The translations under genes and the position numbers were made by a program. 64,000 bases of DNA from contig OX387204.1 in NCBI GenBank assembly GCA_947561715.1, forward strand, positions 563,001-627,000, read 5' to 3'. Below are positions 37,501 through 52,500 of the stretch, piece by piece. The DNA is from Ascidia mentula (taxonomy: Eukaryota; Chordata; Ascidiacea; Phlebobranchia; Ascidiidae). The notes beneath the pieces are model-generated. The model did no database searches. It was given only the letters and a program-made list of their open reading frames with translations, and was not told the origin of the DNA. Positions within the stretch are counted from its first letter, which is position 1; every line of letters starts with the position of its first letter.

Positions 37501-40500
37501 AAACACGATGGGCCAAACAGGAAAAGAATATTTTCCAGGTTACCTATGAACGTTAAATTTCAATATCCTGCTTATTGCTACGGGTGTCAGACATGTAACT
37601 AACGCACACTCTTAAGCCAAAAAAACATTGAACTCTCGAACATAAATGTCAAAAAAAAAACTGCAGCAAAAAATACAAAAACAAAAAATTTATCAATTAA
37701 TATCGCTGTTAATGGAGACTCTTTTTTGTTCTGCCTAACAGACATTGCCAGAAAAGCTTACCTTATCCCCTATGACGATCGGCCGACGTTGATCTTTAAA
37801 AATATCAAGATGCGCGTCTTCAACATATCCCATGAGCTCAACGTGTGCGTAACGAACCTGAAAATTAAGAAATATTACTTCCGACCAGATTCACTTCGAA
37901 CGGGCTTGGCTGAATTAAATTGTAAACTCACACATACACACTAATTAATATGAAAATGATGCAAAGGATTACGTAAGTGGTTTGTCATACCCAATACGAT
38001 CCACCCTTGTTAATCCACGTGGCTTGTACATTGAGGTCATGGAGATCATCTTTATCAAGTCTGACCACTTGTCCACAATCACCTTCTGTAACTTCTTCAT
38101 AAGCTTCACAACAACAAACCATCATCCCCACCTAAAGTGAAGCATAAATTTACTCCTGTAGGAGGTTAGATCCATGATAATTATTGAACACAGTAGTGCA
38201 CAGTGTTTCCACCTGTAAGGCTACAGTCACTAGATGTACTGATCAGTCAACTGTCAGCAGCACATTTAGTTCACTCTTCCATATAAGTGGTTACTTTGCC
38301 ATGCTTAAAAAAGCTCAGACAACATCAAATACTGAGAAGTTATGAGACATAAAGGAAGACAAAGACAAGATGGCTAAAATTCAATTGTATTAAAATGCAT
38401 ATTGTTTTTTTATCTAGTCGGGCCCCCGCATTTCCTAAGACTGGCCCAAGTTGGTCTATCTTAAAAAAAGTACAACATTGTTCAGTTTCGTTGTTGCGGT
38501 AACATTTTCTTTAAAGTTTGTTTCACATTGTGACAAAACAAAGACCAACCTGGATATGATCCCGGACGTACACAGAATATTCCTCAACATCTTCAAACTC
38601 GTTTCTCTTCTTGAAGCTGGTGAGAGGAGGAGGTTCGGATGATAATGATGTTAAAGGATCACTTAATGGCGGAGGAGTGATGCTGGTGCTGGAGGAGTCG
38701 ATAAAGAGATCCTCCCCATCATCTTCCGAAGGTCCTTCAGTGGTGGACTCCCCGGATGAGAGGGAATCATGGAGGACTGACCAAAATCCTGAGTTGTTTC
38801 CAACCTCCAGAGGAGCTGGAAGAAATCATTTAATTGAGATCGCAATAAATTCAGTTTGCTCGGTGACAATAACTTGGATAATAGACAAACATTTAGGGGT
38901 TGGGAGATTGTTGCTTGCTTCAATATCAGAAACTTGTAACATTGCCCAGTAATTAAGGTTGGTGTTATTACCTTGGGAATCATCACTACTCGATGAATCA
39001 TCATCAGGATTTTCCAACAATCTGCTGATGATATTCTGCATGACATAAATGTAAGTTATCTTAACCATGGATGCGTTTGCAAAGGTCTTCTGTAAATAGC
39101 TTTTCCGTAACAAATTAACTTTGGTTTTTAATCATATGACTTAATCGCAATTATACAATTTTTGGACAACTAACCATATATACAACTAAAAAAAAAAAAT
39201 TGAAAAAAAAACTTTCACAAGAAATTCAAAGATAAAATGTATGAACTTCTCTTTGAACAACTTAATGCAATTTTTTTGGAGTGAATTTATAAAAGTTACA
39301 AAAAACAAGTGTTGGTATTCCATTAAATCTTAACTTTATCCATTCCCACCTCTAAATCATCCTGACTGATCGTCCTTGTCAACCATGGCATTGTTTCTTG
39401 ACGGAACTGGGCTTTGAAAGCTTTATTAATTTGCTTGGTTGAGAATCCCATATCTTTGAGTTGCTCGAATTCTGATGGAAAAACTTCCTCCACAGGCATC
39501 GGTAGCAAGGGGGGATTAATACTCATTGATGGACTGAATATAACGACATGGGTTGTGGTTGTGTGGGTAAAATCGCGGAGCTTTTTGTATAAAACCTTGT
39601 ATAGCAATTTATGATGAGATTGTATGTTAATCTGTTAAACAGTAGTAATGCCATGATTGTTTCAGTTACAAATGTTAAATGATCAGGGTTTTTAAACTGG
39701 GAGTCACACAATGAACTTAACAATGTCATACAAAATACAATACACACAAATATTCAAAATTGTTTAAATTTAGTAACAGCAGCAAGTAATAAAAGATCAG
39801 ATACAGTAATATTTAGCAACAAAACAATAGCTTCTCAAAAAGAATAATTTGTAGTAGGATAAATCATTACCTGCTTGACATGCTTCCCAACGCTCGTAGA
39901 GTTCTTGCCATGCTACGGTGAGCAATAGAGCGACACCTAGCGCTCAAACTCGACTGTCGTTGCAGTATCGAAGATTCAAGATCATCGTCAGCAGTTGAGG
40001 CAGCCAATGATGACAGAAACGGAAACGCAGACCGAGCGTTTCTGTTCAAACGACGACGACGCCTTGTTTGTCTCCGGGATGCAGAGGAAGATGTTGGAAG
40101 GGAAGACGTAGATGCAGAGTTGGCCGGTTTGTTCTCGACAAAATTTTTATTGTGCCGTTTCATATCAGGAGTGTTGGAGGAGTTTGTGTTGATTTGAAGC
40201 AATGAAGGGTTGGTGGAAATGTGCTCGGATATTGCCTGGAATGAATACGGAAAACAATTTAACCAAAGAACATCTATTTCCTGTGTTTTAAAAGATTTTA
40301 CACAATTCCTAGTATTGTAGTCGTTTAAGACAAACAACAGGTAATAAAAATGCTCAATTCATTGGAAGAAAGATTCACAGATACTTGATGGAAGATTTCC
40401 TGCACAAATAATTTAAACTTTGTTGATAAATTACCTGCATACAACTTGTTACATCTTCACTTGATTGAATTGCTTGGAGCATAACGGCAGCCTGCGTAAC

Positions 40501-43500
40501 CTCATCGGGTGGATAATAATGTTGTACGGGAGATGGTGAGACCGCAAGATCAAGGAGATTCTCAAACAAGTTCTGCAATCAGAATTATGATCAGTGAACT
40601 GTGGACAGTACCGTGTTTCATACAATAAGGTCTCATCAGTGTAGCTGGTGACAAGCCAGATAACAGGTTTTTCCACTTTGTTTAAAAAAATAGATATAAA
40701 ATGACAAATATACTTTAAGCAGTGCAATTACTTTGATTAAGAAAAACAGTAACCACCTTTCCATTAGGTTTGTCAATTTTTTTAAGACTCCCCACCACAG
40801 GAATCACATTTTCCTTCTTCTCAATACAAATATCGGGCATTGAATCAATTATTTTAACATTTCTTGCAGGCAAGTCTTCAACTGTGACATCACAGTCTTC
40901 TTTTGTTTCATGTGAAGACTTCTTATCTTTGTTGTTATCGGTTACAAGTGATGATGTAAGGTCTCCCTTTCCTCCTGGTAACTCCTCATCAAGCGGATCA
41001 CATGCAGGACTTACATCAGTAGCATCCACAGTGGTGGATGATGCAAACGAGAGTTGCCGGATGCAGGACGAGGATAGATGAGAAGAGGGAGCAAGAGTCT
41101 CCAGGATGTCGAGGAAAATGTTCTTATCATCAAGGAGCAATGGAAGAGCTTGGAGCAGAAGAAGATGAAGTTGCTGGTAATCTTGTGACTAAAAATCAAA
41201 AACAGATAATAAGAGAAGTGCTTTAAAAAAAATATATAACAAAAAACTCAGTCAGTAGTACAATAGCATGATATTAAGTGGTGAAGAGCTTGGAAGCACA
41301 TTCATCTGATAAGATATCAGGTGTATTGTAAAAAATAATAAAACCTCACATTGAGTTTTTCACTATTCTTGTGTTTGGGTGGAACTGGTTTTATCGCCAT
41401 AGTAACAAGGTCGGCACAGCAACGGAGTAAGCCATCATTCCAATCCAACAGAGCAGTGTTGAAGTTAAGAGCGGGATGTGGGTGAAGAAGTTTGTGGGGA
41501 CAAGAGTGAAGTCCAGAACTAAATGAAAATATGGTGCTTATTTGCATTTCTGTAAGAAGTAAGACTCTCAACATAGGTTATAAAACAGCATATAAATGCA
41601 GAAGAATTTGATGAAATATTGCAACGACTTGGAGCATTAGATAACTCATATATATCCATTAATATAGTTAATTTTGTTAAGTTGTTCATTAAAATATAAT
41701 ACTTACAAATGAGTTTCAACCACACTAAATTAAAATTATAGCAGAGTGCCTTAAATTAACTAACTTAGACATTGTTGATCACAATAGACTTACCTGTACA
41801 CTGCACTAATTTGACCACTTGATGAAATCTTGAAGATTTTTCCAACACCTTTTATTGCATGAATGACTGAACCACCCAAGCGGAACCTCGAATCGACACC
41901 AGTTATTATGGCAATGTTTGCTGCCACCAAGTGGGAGGCTGTAAAAATGTTACACTTTAGTACCAACTTCTGAAAACATAAATCTAGGTTTTCAAGAAAG
42001 TTTTTGACAGAACTATTTGATGGACTGTGAGACCACAAGAAAAAGTTTTTGAAACAATGAATTTGGATGATATTTCTTTCCGAGAATTTTTCTAATTTCA
42101 CAATATGTAGGAACTATTCAGGCTATATAACCGTGATAGTTTGGATGACATCACCACACCTTCAACGGTGTCGTCAACTACGAACTGATCTCCTCTCATC
42201 AGACAAAGCAAGGTTTGTAGCGAATCAAATATCGATTTGTTGACGACTTCCTTCCAGTTGGAAAGTGAGTGCAATGATCTAACAAACCATAGAAATAAAA
42301 CAATCAAAACTTAAAAACATGTCCGGGAATCTCCCGGCAGTCTTATGGTAACAAGGACTTGACATCCGAATTATTAGATTTATTATAAGTGAAATATAAC
42401 TAACACAACTGAAAGACAAGTGACTTTAAACAAGAAATATATTTCACTAAAACAACAAGACACAGCTTTTAAACAAGAGACATCCAGGCACAAGAAATGT
42501 CTGAAATATATTGTTTCTTTGTAAACTGACCTGACAAACAAAACCAGTTCCTCAGCAACAGTTTGCAAATGGTTGCAAGACAGGGAAACTCCTGGTAGGT
42601 ACTTCACCAGATGCTCTGTGAATTATTTTTTTGTAAATTTAGAAACTACACTAAAACTATCAGAGAAAAAATTTTTGGGTGCAAGAAGGCCTTTTACAGG
42701 CTACATTATATGGAACAATTAGTGACAATGCAGCACAACTTTATAAAGGTAGTGGTTTAGTTTTCTTTTAGCAAATATTAAATTTCTTGCAACAAATTTG
42801 CCATACAGGAAAACTTTTGATTGTACAAACATATTGGAGGATGGAACTGACCGTTAGATTTTGTATGACCCAAACACTCAGCGATCACACCGAGGATAGA
42901 TTTGATGAAATAAGCCATCTCTTCTTCATCCCTTCCTGATTCACTCCACGAAGGCATGACACATTTCAAAAATCTTATTGCATGAAGTTGCTGAGTCACT
43001 GATGACTTGGCAATTTCATCCACGTCACGACCAATCATATCTGATGAAAAAAGTATCATGAAGGAAAAAGCTTAAAAGCATCAACCAAAAAACAAAACAA
43101 GAAAAAAGTTTCACCTCTACATAAGTTGACCCACTGCACCGAACTCATCAGGGTTTGTAGCTTTTTGTGTCTCGTCAAACAACACAAAAACCCCATTGTC
43201 ATCCAATCATTATCACTACCAAGTGGTTGGTTTGCCTGGGGATATCATTATTTATTACATGTAAGTTTTTTGTAAAGTAAGTTGTTTCAAAATAAGTCGT
43301 TTGTGTGAAATTTCTTTGTACAAAAAAATTTGCTTACCTCCAAATCTTGACCAGTCTCCACCATAGTTTTAAGTAGGTTTGTAATTGTTTGGATGCATTC
43401 AAAATCCACACTTTCTGCATTTGAAGCAACAGACAGACAGTTGATCTGTTAACAACCCATAAAATAAACTGAAAAGTTGAAACACAAATATTACAAGATC

Positions 43501-46500
43501 ATTATCTACCTGTAATAAGTTGTTTGCCATCCAGTGAAGAGCGTTGAGAGGTTTCGATGGATGACCTTCATCCGGAAGAAAGATTTTACCAGCATCGAAA
43601 TAATCCTCCACGATATCTCCCTCTTCCTTCTTCTCATCTTCACTCTTTTCATCAGAGTCAGAGGACACAGGAGGATTTGAGAGCTGGAGATCAAACTTTC
43701 CTTCTCTTCCCATCCTGACATCAAAATATTTTTATTGCCTCAAGATAACCAGTAATTTATAATTTTACTTGATAAAATGTTACTGATATACAATTGCTAA
43801 ACATTTGGACAAATATGTAAACAAAAGCAGTAATTTTTTTTTATTGTATTTAATTTAAAATAAAACTACATAAATTTAAGAAACATCATCCAATATTATA
43901 CCGTCTTATTGTGAAATAATTGTTTCTGTTACTGCTTTTAACATTTGCCTTTAAAACTGCTTTTAACATTTGGGCCTGTGGTCACCACTCGCACACATAC
44001 ATACAAACATACACACCTGTAAGAGTTGGTAGCTCCTGAGTTCCACCTTACTCTCACCCATCCATCAACCTCCACCTCCCCTATTACCGTCCCCTCCAGA
44101 TTCCCATCCTGATCTTGCCACTTCCAATCACGACCTCGAATAACCTTTGTACCAACCTTCATCATTGATGTCAGTTCCGGTCCACTAAACATGAGGGTTA
44201 TGTCAGGTCAATTTGTGTACATTTTATATCAGAGAAATTTGCAGGAGGCAAAATAAAAAATTTAATTTTGCAACTTTTTTATCATGCTATTATATTAGAT
44301 AACAATATTTTGTTACTGTAAACATGGTCTTAGTGATTTAGTCTAGAAAATTCTGAAAGAAATAAACACAGCCAACATACTATGTGATGGATTTCTTTTT
44401 CTTGTCTGTCTGACTAACTGAGGCATCAATAATTGGAGGACATTCAGTGACATTTTGGTTAACTGGTTCTGTAAAAAAGTATGAATGCATCATCACCATG
44501 TATGTTATGCATAGAATTATATCAAGATTCCCAACATTATAACTGAAACTTAACACATATCGTTTGCCATACAATTAAATTCATACCATTGAATGGGCTC
44601 GTCTGACTGGGGAGCAGTTTCTTAATTTTGTTGATGAATTCATAGAGAAGGTAGGGACATCCAGATGTGATCACTTGGTTTAATTGAAAGGAATTTTGTG
44701 TTCGTGAAATCAGGATGTTCATTAACATAACCAGAAACCTACAAATAAAAATGATTTTTACTCTTAATTAAAATGAAAACTTTGAAGAAACAGAAAAACA
44801 ATCAGTAAAAATTCCAACAAAAACTTATAAAAGGTGAAGCAATACAGAAGTAATACCATGCTTTCGCATAGCAAGGCAGGATCGCCCCACTGCGCAGGCC
44901 CTTTATATTTGGCGATCACAGCTCTAATATTCTGATCATAAGGTTCACAGGCTTCGCAGCCGAGGCATTGCTGCAGGTGAAGCAATATTTACTGTAAGTT
45001 TGTTTAAATTGTACATGAAAGTATTTGATGTTTATACACAAAATATGTTATACCTGCTCTGGAGCAGAACATTGTCTTTGTTAAATGCCACGCAACCAGG
45101 TCTGTGTTTCATTATGTCCATATCCTTGGTAACAATGGTGGATTCTGGGAATAAATGACATTTCCACAACAATCCTCTCATGTACTTCACCGAGAAGTTT
45201 ATGATCTTTGTGTGAAGAATGTCTTTCAGGAGATTCCCAACCAATCCACACGAAGAATTGTTTGATGTTTTCCCGACAACATTCAAGTTTGATTCCTCAC
45301 CCTCCACAGAAATCTATGAAAAATATTAAACATAAATTTTCATTTGACACCATTAGTAGCAGAAGATAATAACAAAAAAGTAAAAAAATTAAATTTCATT
45401 CCATCTTTTTATTGATTAAAAGAAATATCTCAAAGTTAACTATTTACAACATAGGAAATAATAAACACATAAAAATCATTAACAACATGCTCTGATGAAA
45501 CAACGTCCATTAACTGTAAAATATGGACCAGAATTTTGTGGTATTATTGTTTATTTCACAAAAGTGTTTCTGATTCATGGCACATCTTTTAATGCTAGTC
45601 ACATACATGAGGTAAGGGTTGCGTCCATCCATGTAACAGTGTGTTGAACGCAGATAGCAGCATTTGTTCACGAAGCAAGTTGAGGAAAGAAACGTTCAGT
45701 TGATAATAATTTACAACTTCCACATTTTCTGATAAAATTTCTTCCCTGATTGAGTTGAGTCTGAGAGATGAGTGACCTGGATTTAACATAAATATAAAAA
45801 ATAAAGAATACTGTAAACTGGTCTTGCCAAACCAACTGCCTGTGGTTGTTTAAAACCGTCTAAGGTATAATAACATTTTCAAATATTTTTGGACCAAATA
45901 TTCCAAAATAACTTTCTTTATATTAAAGTGGCTTGCAACACTTCAATAATGAAATGATGTTTAGTATTTCCCTTGCATTTCTTGTAAACTTATTGTGGAA
46001 AAAGAATATTCAGAAATCTTAGAAAAAGCAAGAAACAAACTTTGTTAGTTAATATTTGCATAATATTTCCACCATGCATAATATTTAGTCAAGTTTCAAG
46101 CTATATAGTTTCTTTTGCCAGAAGGGCTTCAAAATTGACCAAAAAATGTTAGTAGACACCAGGTGAACCTTAAACCACTGAACGTTAACAAACTTCAACA
46201 ATATAAACTCACCATCCTTCAGGGCAAACTCTTCAATATCTTGATTCAGTTTCTTGCACAAAGTTTGAGAACCTTTTAATCTACTCGATAACAATTCCAG
46301 TGCTTGCTTATCGTTGATAACATCAAATAGTAAATCCCAATGTTGGTTCTGCAAAAATACATGGGTTTGTGTGAATATATAACCCACAAAAAAGCTTACA
46401 ACACAAATATCCAACTAATGTGTTAACTGGTTTAACAGTAAATGAACATTACATTAAACTCTAAAAGGCCAATAAAAATATTTTAAATATCCTAGACAAT

Positions 46501-49500
46501 TTCTTCTTTTTTTTTTCACAGGAACAAACCTTGCAGGGGATCTCCCTATCCAAGGTGCCTCCACCCAGATTCTCTGCATCACAATCAAACTTGTCCGATA
46601 CTTTCTCCACACAATCTTGCAACAAGGTGGTGACTACGGCAACCGTTTCCATGGCATCATCACAATCCTCTCCACACTCCGCTGTGACATCACAATCCCC
46701 ACCATTGTTTTCTGTTTGAATCGTCAACATCCCAGCTTCCTTTATTTTCTCAAATGCTCGTCTCCACCGATTGTTCGGATTCAACATTTTGTTCTTCTGC
46801 ATTGAGAAGAAGGGGTTGGTGGTTGCCATGGCAACTTCGAAGAGGACAAACCTCAATCGTTCCTTGATCGCGGAACACATTTCCTTGAAAGGCCTGAAGG
46901 AATAAAGCATAACTAAAAATGGAAAAATTTTTTTCCAAAACAAAATTTTAACCAAATATGATTACTTATCATATGACATGTATAGAGCAGTGCTTGTGCT
47001 ACATCTAGGATACGCCTGTAGTTACTCCTCACTTTTTTGTCTTCTGGTGAGCGTGAATAACTTTGTTCTGGAAAGTTCGAACCGCCCTAAAAACTTGACC
47101 AATATTTTCAGGGACTTCACCACCAGGGGAATATTCGATGAAGGTCATTGCTGCGATTGCAAGGTCATGGTGTTTCAACAAACACGAGAGATAAAGTCGA
47201 CCAACCTGCAATAGAAATTGTCTCAAGAGTCATTTTACCCGAGTATACTAAATCCAAACATGTATAAAAAAAACATGTATTGCTTTTTTAGTTGGTACTA
47301 TTGTGAAACGAACATTTTGCAAATTACAAGACACAGTTAAGATTTTTCCATTGTGTTTTAGAGACAAATGAATGAACAGCGGGATAGCCAACGTACGCTC
47401 ATTTTTACATAGATTACTCACTTTTTCAACAGGGTGATCAGAGCCATAATGAGGAGGAAGGTTGATTCCATGTTTGTTGTTGAACTTCTTCATCACTTGG
47501 AGGAAAATGTTGGCAGTGGAGGTAGAGGAGGGGTCGATTCCTTTGCATCCACTCGATATTTTGCTCAGGAATTCCTCAGTTTCAGGATTTAAACAAATTA
47601 ACGATTGAAGATCCTGCTTCAAATTAGAGTTTTCTGAAATTGCAAAATCGGAATTTTAGTGTTAACTTTTACTAATGGATCCAAATCAACAGTCATAACT
47701 TGAAAATTGTGATTCAAACACTTATTGAAAAGATTCCCAAAATTTACAATATTAATTTCAAAATTTATCACAGAAAAAAGTAACACATAAATTTTAACAT
47801 ATTTATGAATATTTTCACCGGACAAATCCTTCACAGCACTGATGTTCATTAGATTTGATCTCTGTAGTCCATTCTGAAACAACTTTAATTCCGACCAATC
47901 TTTATCCAGAGGAGGTCTCTTGTTTAACTGCAAAAAAAAATATTCAAAAAAAATTATTTTCCCAATTATCACAAAGAAAAATTAGTTTTTTAAACATATT
48001 ATGAAGGCAAATTTTTTTAAGCACTCTGGGATTCATATTGTTATTGGAGAATGGTGGCCAGTAGTGAAACCTCTTGGCAAAACTTACACATGGTGAAGAA
48101 GTGTAAGAAGCAACGAGCATTGCAACACAATGTTGCAAGTGGGATAAAACATCAAAGTGAGGCTGGTTCTTTTCTGATACGTAAACTCCTATAATTCTTC
48201 CATTTCCATCTGTACATGGAAAACACTAACTGTTGAGACTGAACAAATTTCAAATAAAAATGACATTGAATGACCTTCACCAACTGCAGGCTGCTCGAAG
48301 ACTAGGTTGCCGATAACAACCCAGTTCTTGTCTTTTAGATTTTGTTCATAAACTTTTGGCAACTTCGAGACATCTTGGTCTGCAAAAGAAAAATATAAAT
48401 TTGTTTTTCCCTTTGCAAAATCACTAAATAATAATGCCATGTTGTTTCAATTTTTCAATTTAAACAATCATGTGAGACCATTTCAAGACACAGTTAACAC
48501 CAGACCTGTGTTATCCTTCATAGCAAATGCTGTTACTCCAGGCCATGATAAATCTCTTGTCACCAGATGGGAAGCAAACTGATGGGATTGGTTGATTTTG
48601 TCCAAACATAGAAATAGTTTTGTGAGATCACTCATGATCAACATTTCTTTGGTGATTTCGTGAAGCAAGTTGTTGCATTGAAGCAGAAGAAGTGACAAAA
48701 TCTGTAAAAGGTGAACATGACAATCCCAATGTTAACTTTCCACAAAACTAATTTATTTTCATATTATTTATGGATCACAAGAAGGACATGACAATGAATG
48801 ATTAAAAGTTGAAAAGGTGAAAGTCAGAGGAATTACTTAAATTAAAATTTCACAATTGTTTTCCAAAAGTTTTGAAATCAGATTTAAATTGAAAAAATAG
48901 AACTAAACTCTCGGTTATAAACTAGAGGGCAAGGAAAGTTGGGTTTAAAGCTCTAACAACTTACAAATTCAGGAAGAAGTTTTCCCACCACATCAGCTTT
49001 GAGCACATTAACCACTTGCAATTGTATGAGAGAGTCGCCTGTGACATGTGGCAACATGTCAGTTGCAACTGACGTGACAGCAGTGACATGTCGGCACATG
49101 ATGCTGATATATTTCAGTACAATTTTCCTGCACGTCTGCAACAGAAAGTACACAGTTTATAAACATTTTCGTAAGAATTTTTTTGCACCATATTTAATCA
49201 ATATAATTTTGTAATAAATGAAAAGTTAAACATGACTTCATGGTTTACTGTTGAATCATGCATTTAACCTCAGAAAGTACTTCAAAGTTAGTTTCCACCT
49301 GGGTTGTGAAACCATCTAAATAGTTGGAGAAGAGGAGTTTCTGGAAGCAGTTGAGAATTTGTAATGCAGATTCACTTTGTTGCGAACTTTCAGCGACATA
49401 ATATTTCTTCGACTGCTTCCACATTTCAGAAAGTTTAGTGAGTTGACAGGTTGTGTGCCTGAATCAAAACAACAGCCTTAAGATCAATAGTTTAAACCCT

Positions 49501-52500
49501 AAATATATTTAGTTTCTGAATACAGATGAAGTTTTTGCTTAAGATAATGATTACTTGAGTCAAAAGAAAATCCTTTGTTTAAAATAGATTCCTAGACCAA
49601 TAAAAACTATGCATTTGTATTTGGTAAAAACATAGTTGTGGATTTTTTGGTGGGAAAATATTTTAATGGTCTTAGTTACCATAAAATATTGTGAAAAGTT
49701 ACTCTATAGCTCAGGATGAAAAAGATATCTACATACTCTTGAACAGATCCCATGAGCTGTTCGATTAAACGGATGAGGGAAACATTTTCTTCAGTTAAAA
49801 ACTCCATTGAATCCATCTTTGATTGTTTGTCTGCTTTTTGTTTTTTGGTTTCTTTCCTGCTCGACTCTTTGCTCTGCAATAAATGCATGAACATAAAATT
49901 ACTACTTTGACTGCTCATTCATATCAAATAATAATCGAAAGACAGTTTTGTTGTCAAGTAACCTCGGTCCACATCAATACCTTTTTTAAATAATCATCTT
50001 TCAACGAAGATTGAAGAAATAATTCCAAGTTGTTTCCAGAAAGTAAACTTTGAACCAACAACTCAGTCATGAATGCCTGGAAAAAATATATTTCCTAAAT
50101 AACAGTAGTTTTAATTTAATGGTCTGCTCTTCTGGCACAATAAAAATGTAACTTTATTGACCGCAACAGAAACATTATGTCAGTGGTTTTTGTCGCTTTT
50201 TCATAATAAAAAGTTTTTAAACAAGAATTTAAGCTACAGTGAAAACAAGGCAGCCATCTAGTGGCTGACTTCACACAAACCTTTCCACTAGGTGTCATGC
50301 AAGGAGAATTGAGTAAATAAGACAAGACCGACGCTCTCTCCTCCACAGTGGGTAGAAGTAATCTCCAGCCAACTTGCAAACATTGTTGAGCTGCTTTCTG
50401 GATGGGGCTCGAAACACCTGGGATTTCAGTTAATTTAGTTCATAAATATAATATTTCTATAAATAACTTAAATCCTAATTATGCAACTTTTTGTGTATAT
50501 TTCGTAAATTTTAAATACTATTGGTGGATTTTTTTGATCAATGTAGTTTAAATATAGATACAACCAACTTGTTTTATTTAAAATTGTGGTATTAACAACT
50601 ATTGGTATGATACCTGACTTGGTGGCGAGGAAAACAATTTTCGACTTGATGTTCGAGATGGAATTCGTTTTTGTCTCATTCTCAAAACCTGTGATAAAAA
50701 TATTGTTTATTAGACAAATGAACAATTACATATCATATAAACTGTTGAATTATAACTAAAATCATTTGCTTTCAAAAATGCAAAGTAGCTCGTTTAAAAA
50801 GAATAGTAAACTAAGTAAAAAATTGAAGTTGCACGATGAGTTTGTGAGACATTTAATGATGTCGTTATGCACAGATCACTTTGTTCTTAATTTCTACGGT
50901 TTCCTTTGAAATGTTTTAATTTAAAACACATAGAAATTTGACAAACCTGTTGTTTCACACGAGAGTTGAGCACATACTTGGAGTTGAACAAGCTGAATAC
51001 AAGAAATCACAAACGATTCCTTTTCTTGCAATGATGGCCACAACTGGTCAGAGTTGCTACAAGCCTGGAAGGAAAATTAAAAATTATTGTTCACAAAAGC
51101 TTTAACATCACACAAGCTTTATGTTCCAAAAATGTTTTTTTTACCTTGTAAGTCAGAATTTCCAAGTATTTAAAGGTTTTTGCAGAAAGATCAACAGTGA
51201 ATGGGATTCTGGAAGGTATTTTAAGTTCACAGTTCTTCTCTTTGTACAAAACGAAACAGTGAGTATTTCCAACTGTAATTCCTACAACATAATTTCCTCA
51301 TTATTTAGATGCCCAAAATTTTACATAATTATACATAAAAATTTATACAGTGGTGAAAGTTTAATGCAACAGACATAAATGTTTAATGGAACAAAAACAG
51401 TAACCTTTATAAATTTTGTCTCTTAAATCAATAATGCACTGCTGGTCTCTTGGTGCTGAATTGTTTAAAAGATCCTCAAGAGAGTTCCAGTATTGAACCT
51501 GACAAAATCATGTTACTAAGCAGGTTGCAACCATTCTAGCCATAATACAGCTCAACATAAATGTTTAAAATGTCCATTCAATGAGGAAAAATATACAAAT
51601 CAGATTAAATAAACGAAGCTTTCTGAAGAAATTGAAAATGGTCTCGAAAATTGTTCTTTTTTTGAATTTCTTTTTTGACTTTTTGAAATTCCATTTTAAT
51701 AAAAAGCTTTGCAGAAAATGAAAAATAAAATCTGTCCACACTTACGTGTCATTCTAATCAACCATTTAAGTAATCAAATTTTTTAAAGCTAAAAATCACT
51801 TCATCCAAATTTTGGCAAACCTTTTGGTCATTGGTGACAACAAAAATTTTTGCTCCTGAAGATGTGACATCGACGACACCCTCGATGTCGATCAGTTTCG
51901 GAAACAAAATGTTTTGATCAAACTCATATGAAAGAGGATCTTTTCCAAGGCTTGTTTTCAGCCCTGAAGAAACCAATAGAAATACAAAACACTGATCCAA
52001 CCAGTAACATATTTTCTGTCCCAACAATATACGCAAAGATTGGACGCAAGAACATCAATTTATTTTTAATTTCAAGTATACCACATGCTCAGTAATGACT
52101 ATTTCCTATCTTTGCTTCATTCAATCCACAGAACAACCAGAATTTCAACTTACCCCAAGCGTAAAGTTTTCCGTTCTCAGCAACAGCGAGTGAGACGTGC
52201 TCCCCAGCATGAACTTTTACAATCCTGCAATCCTTCAAAGCCTCCACCAGCATGGGTTTACGCTTGCTCTCTGTATGACCAAGACCCAGGGTTCTATGGT
52301 CGCCATCCCCCCAACCAAACACCAGCCCAGTGTCGGTGATGGCCAGTGTATGAGCGTCAAGAGTCCCACATGACACGGAGACAATATGAAGTCGTTCCAA
52401 AGAGGAAACTCGCTTTGGTGTAAATTGGTCGTCGCTGTTGTTGTGTCCGAGGCGACCAAAGTTGCCGCAACCCCAAGTGTAGAGTTCACCTGGAAAACCG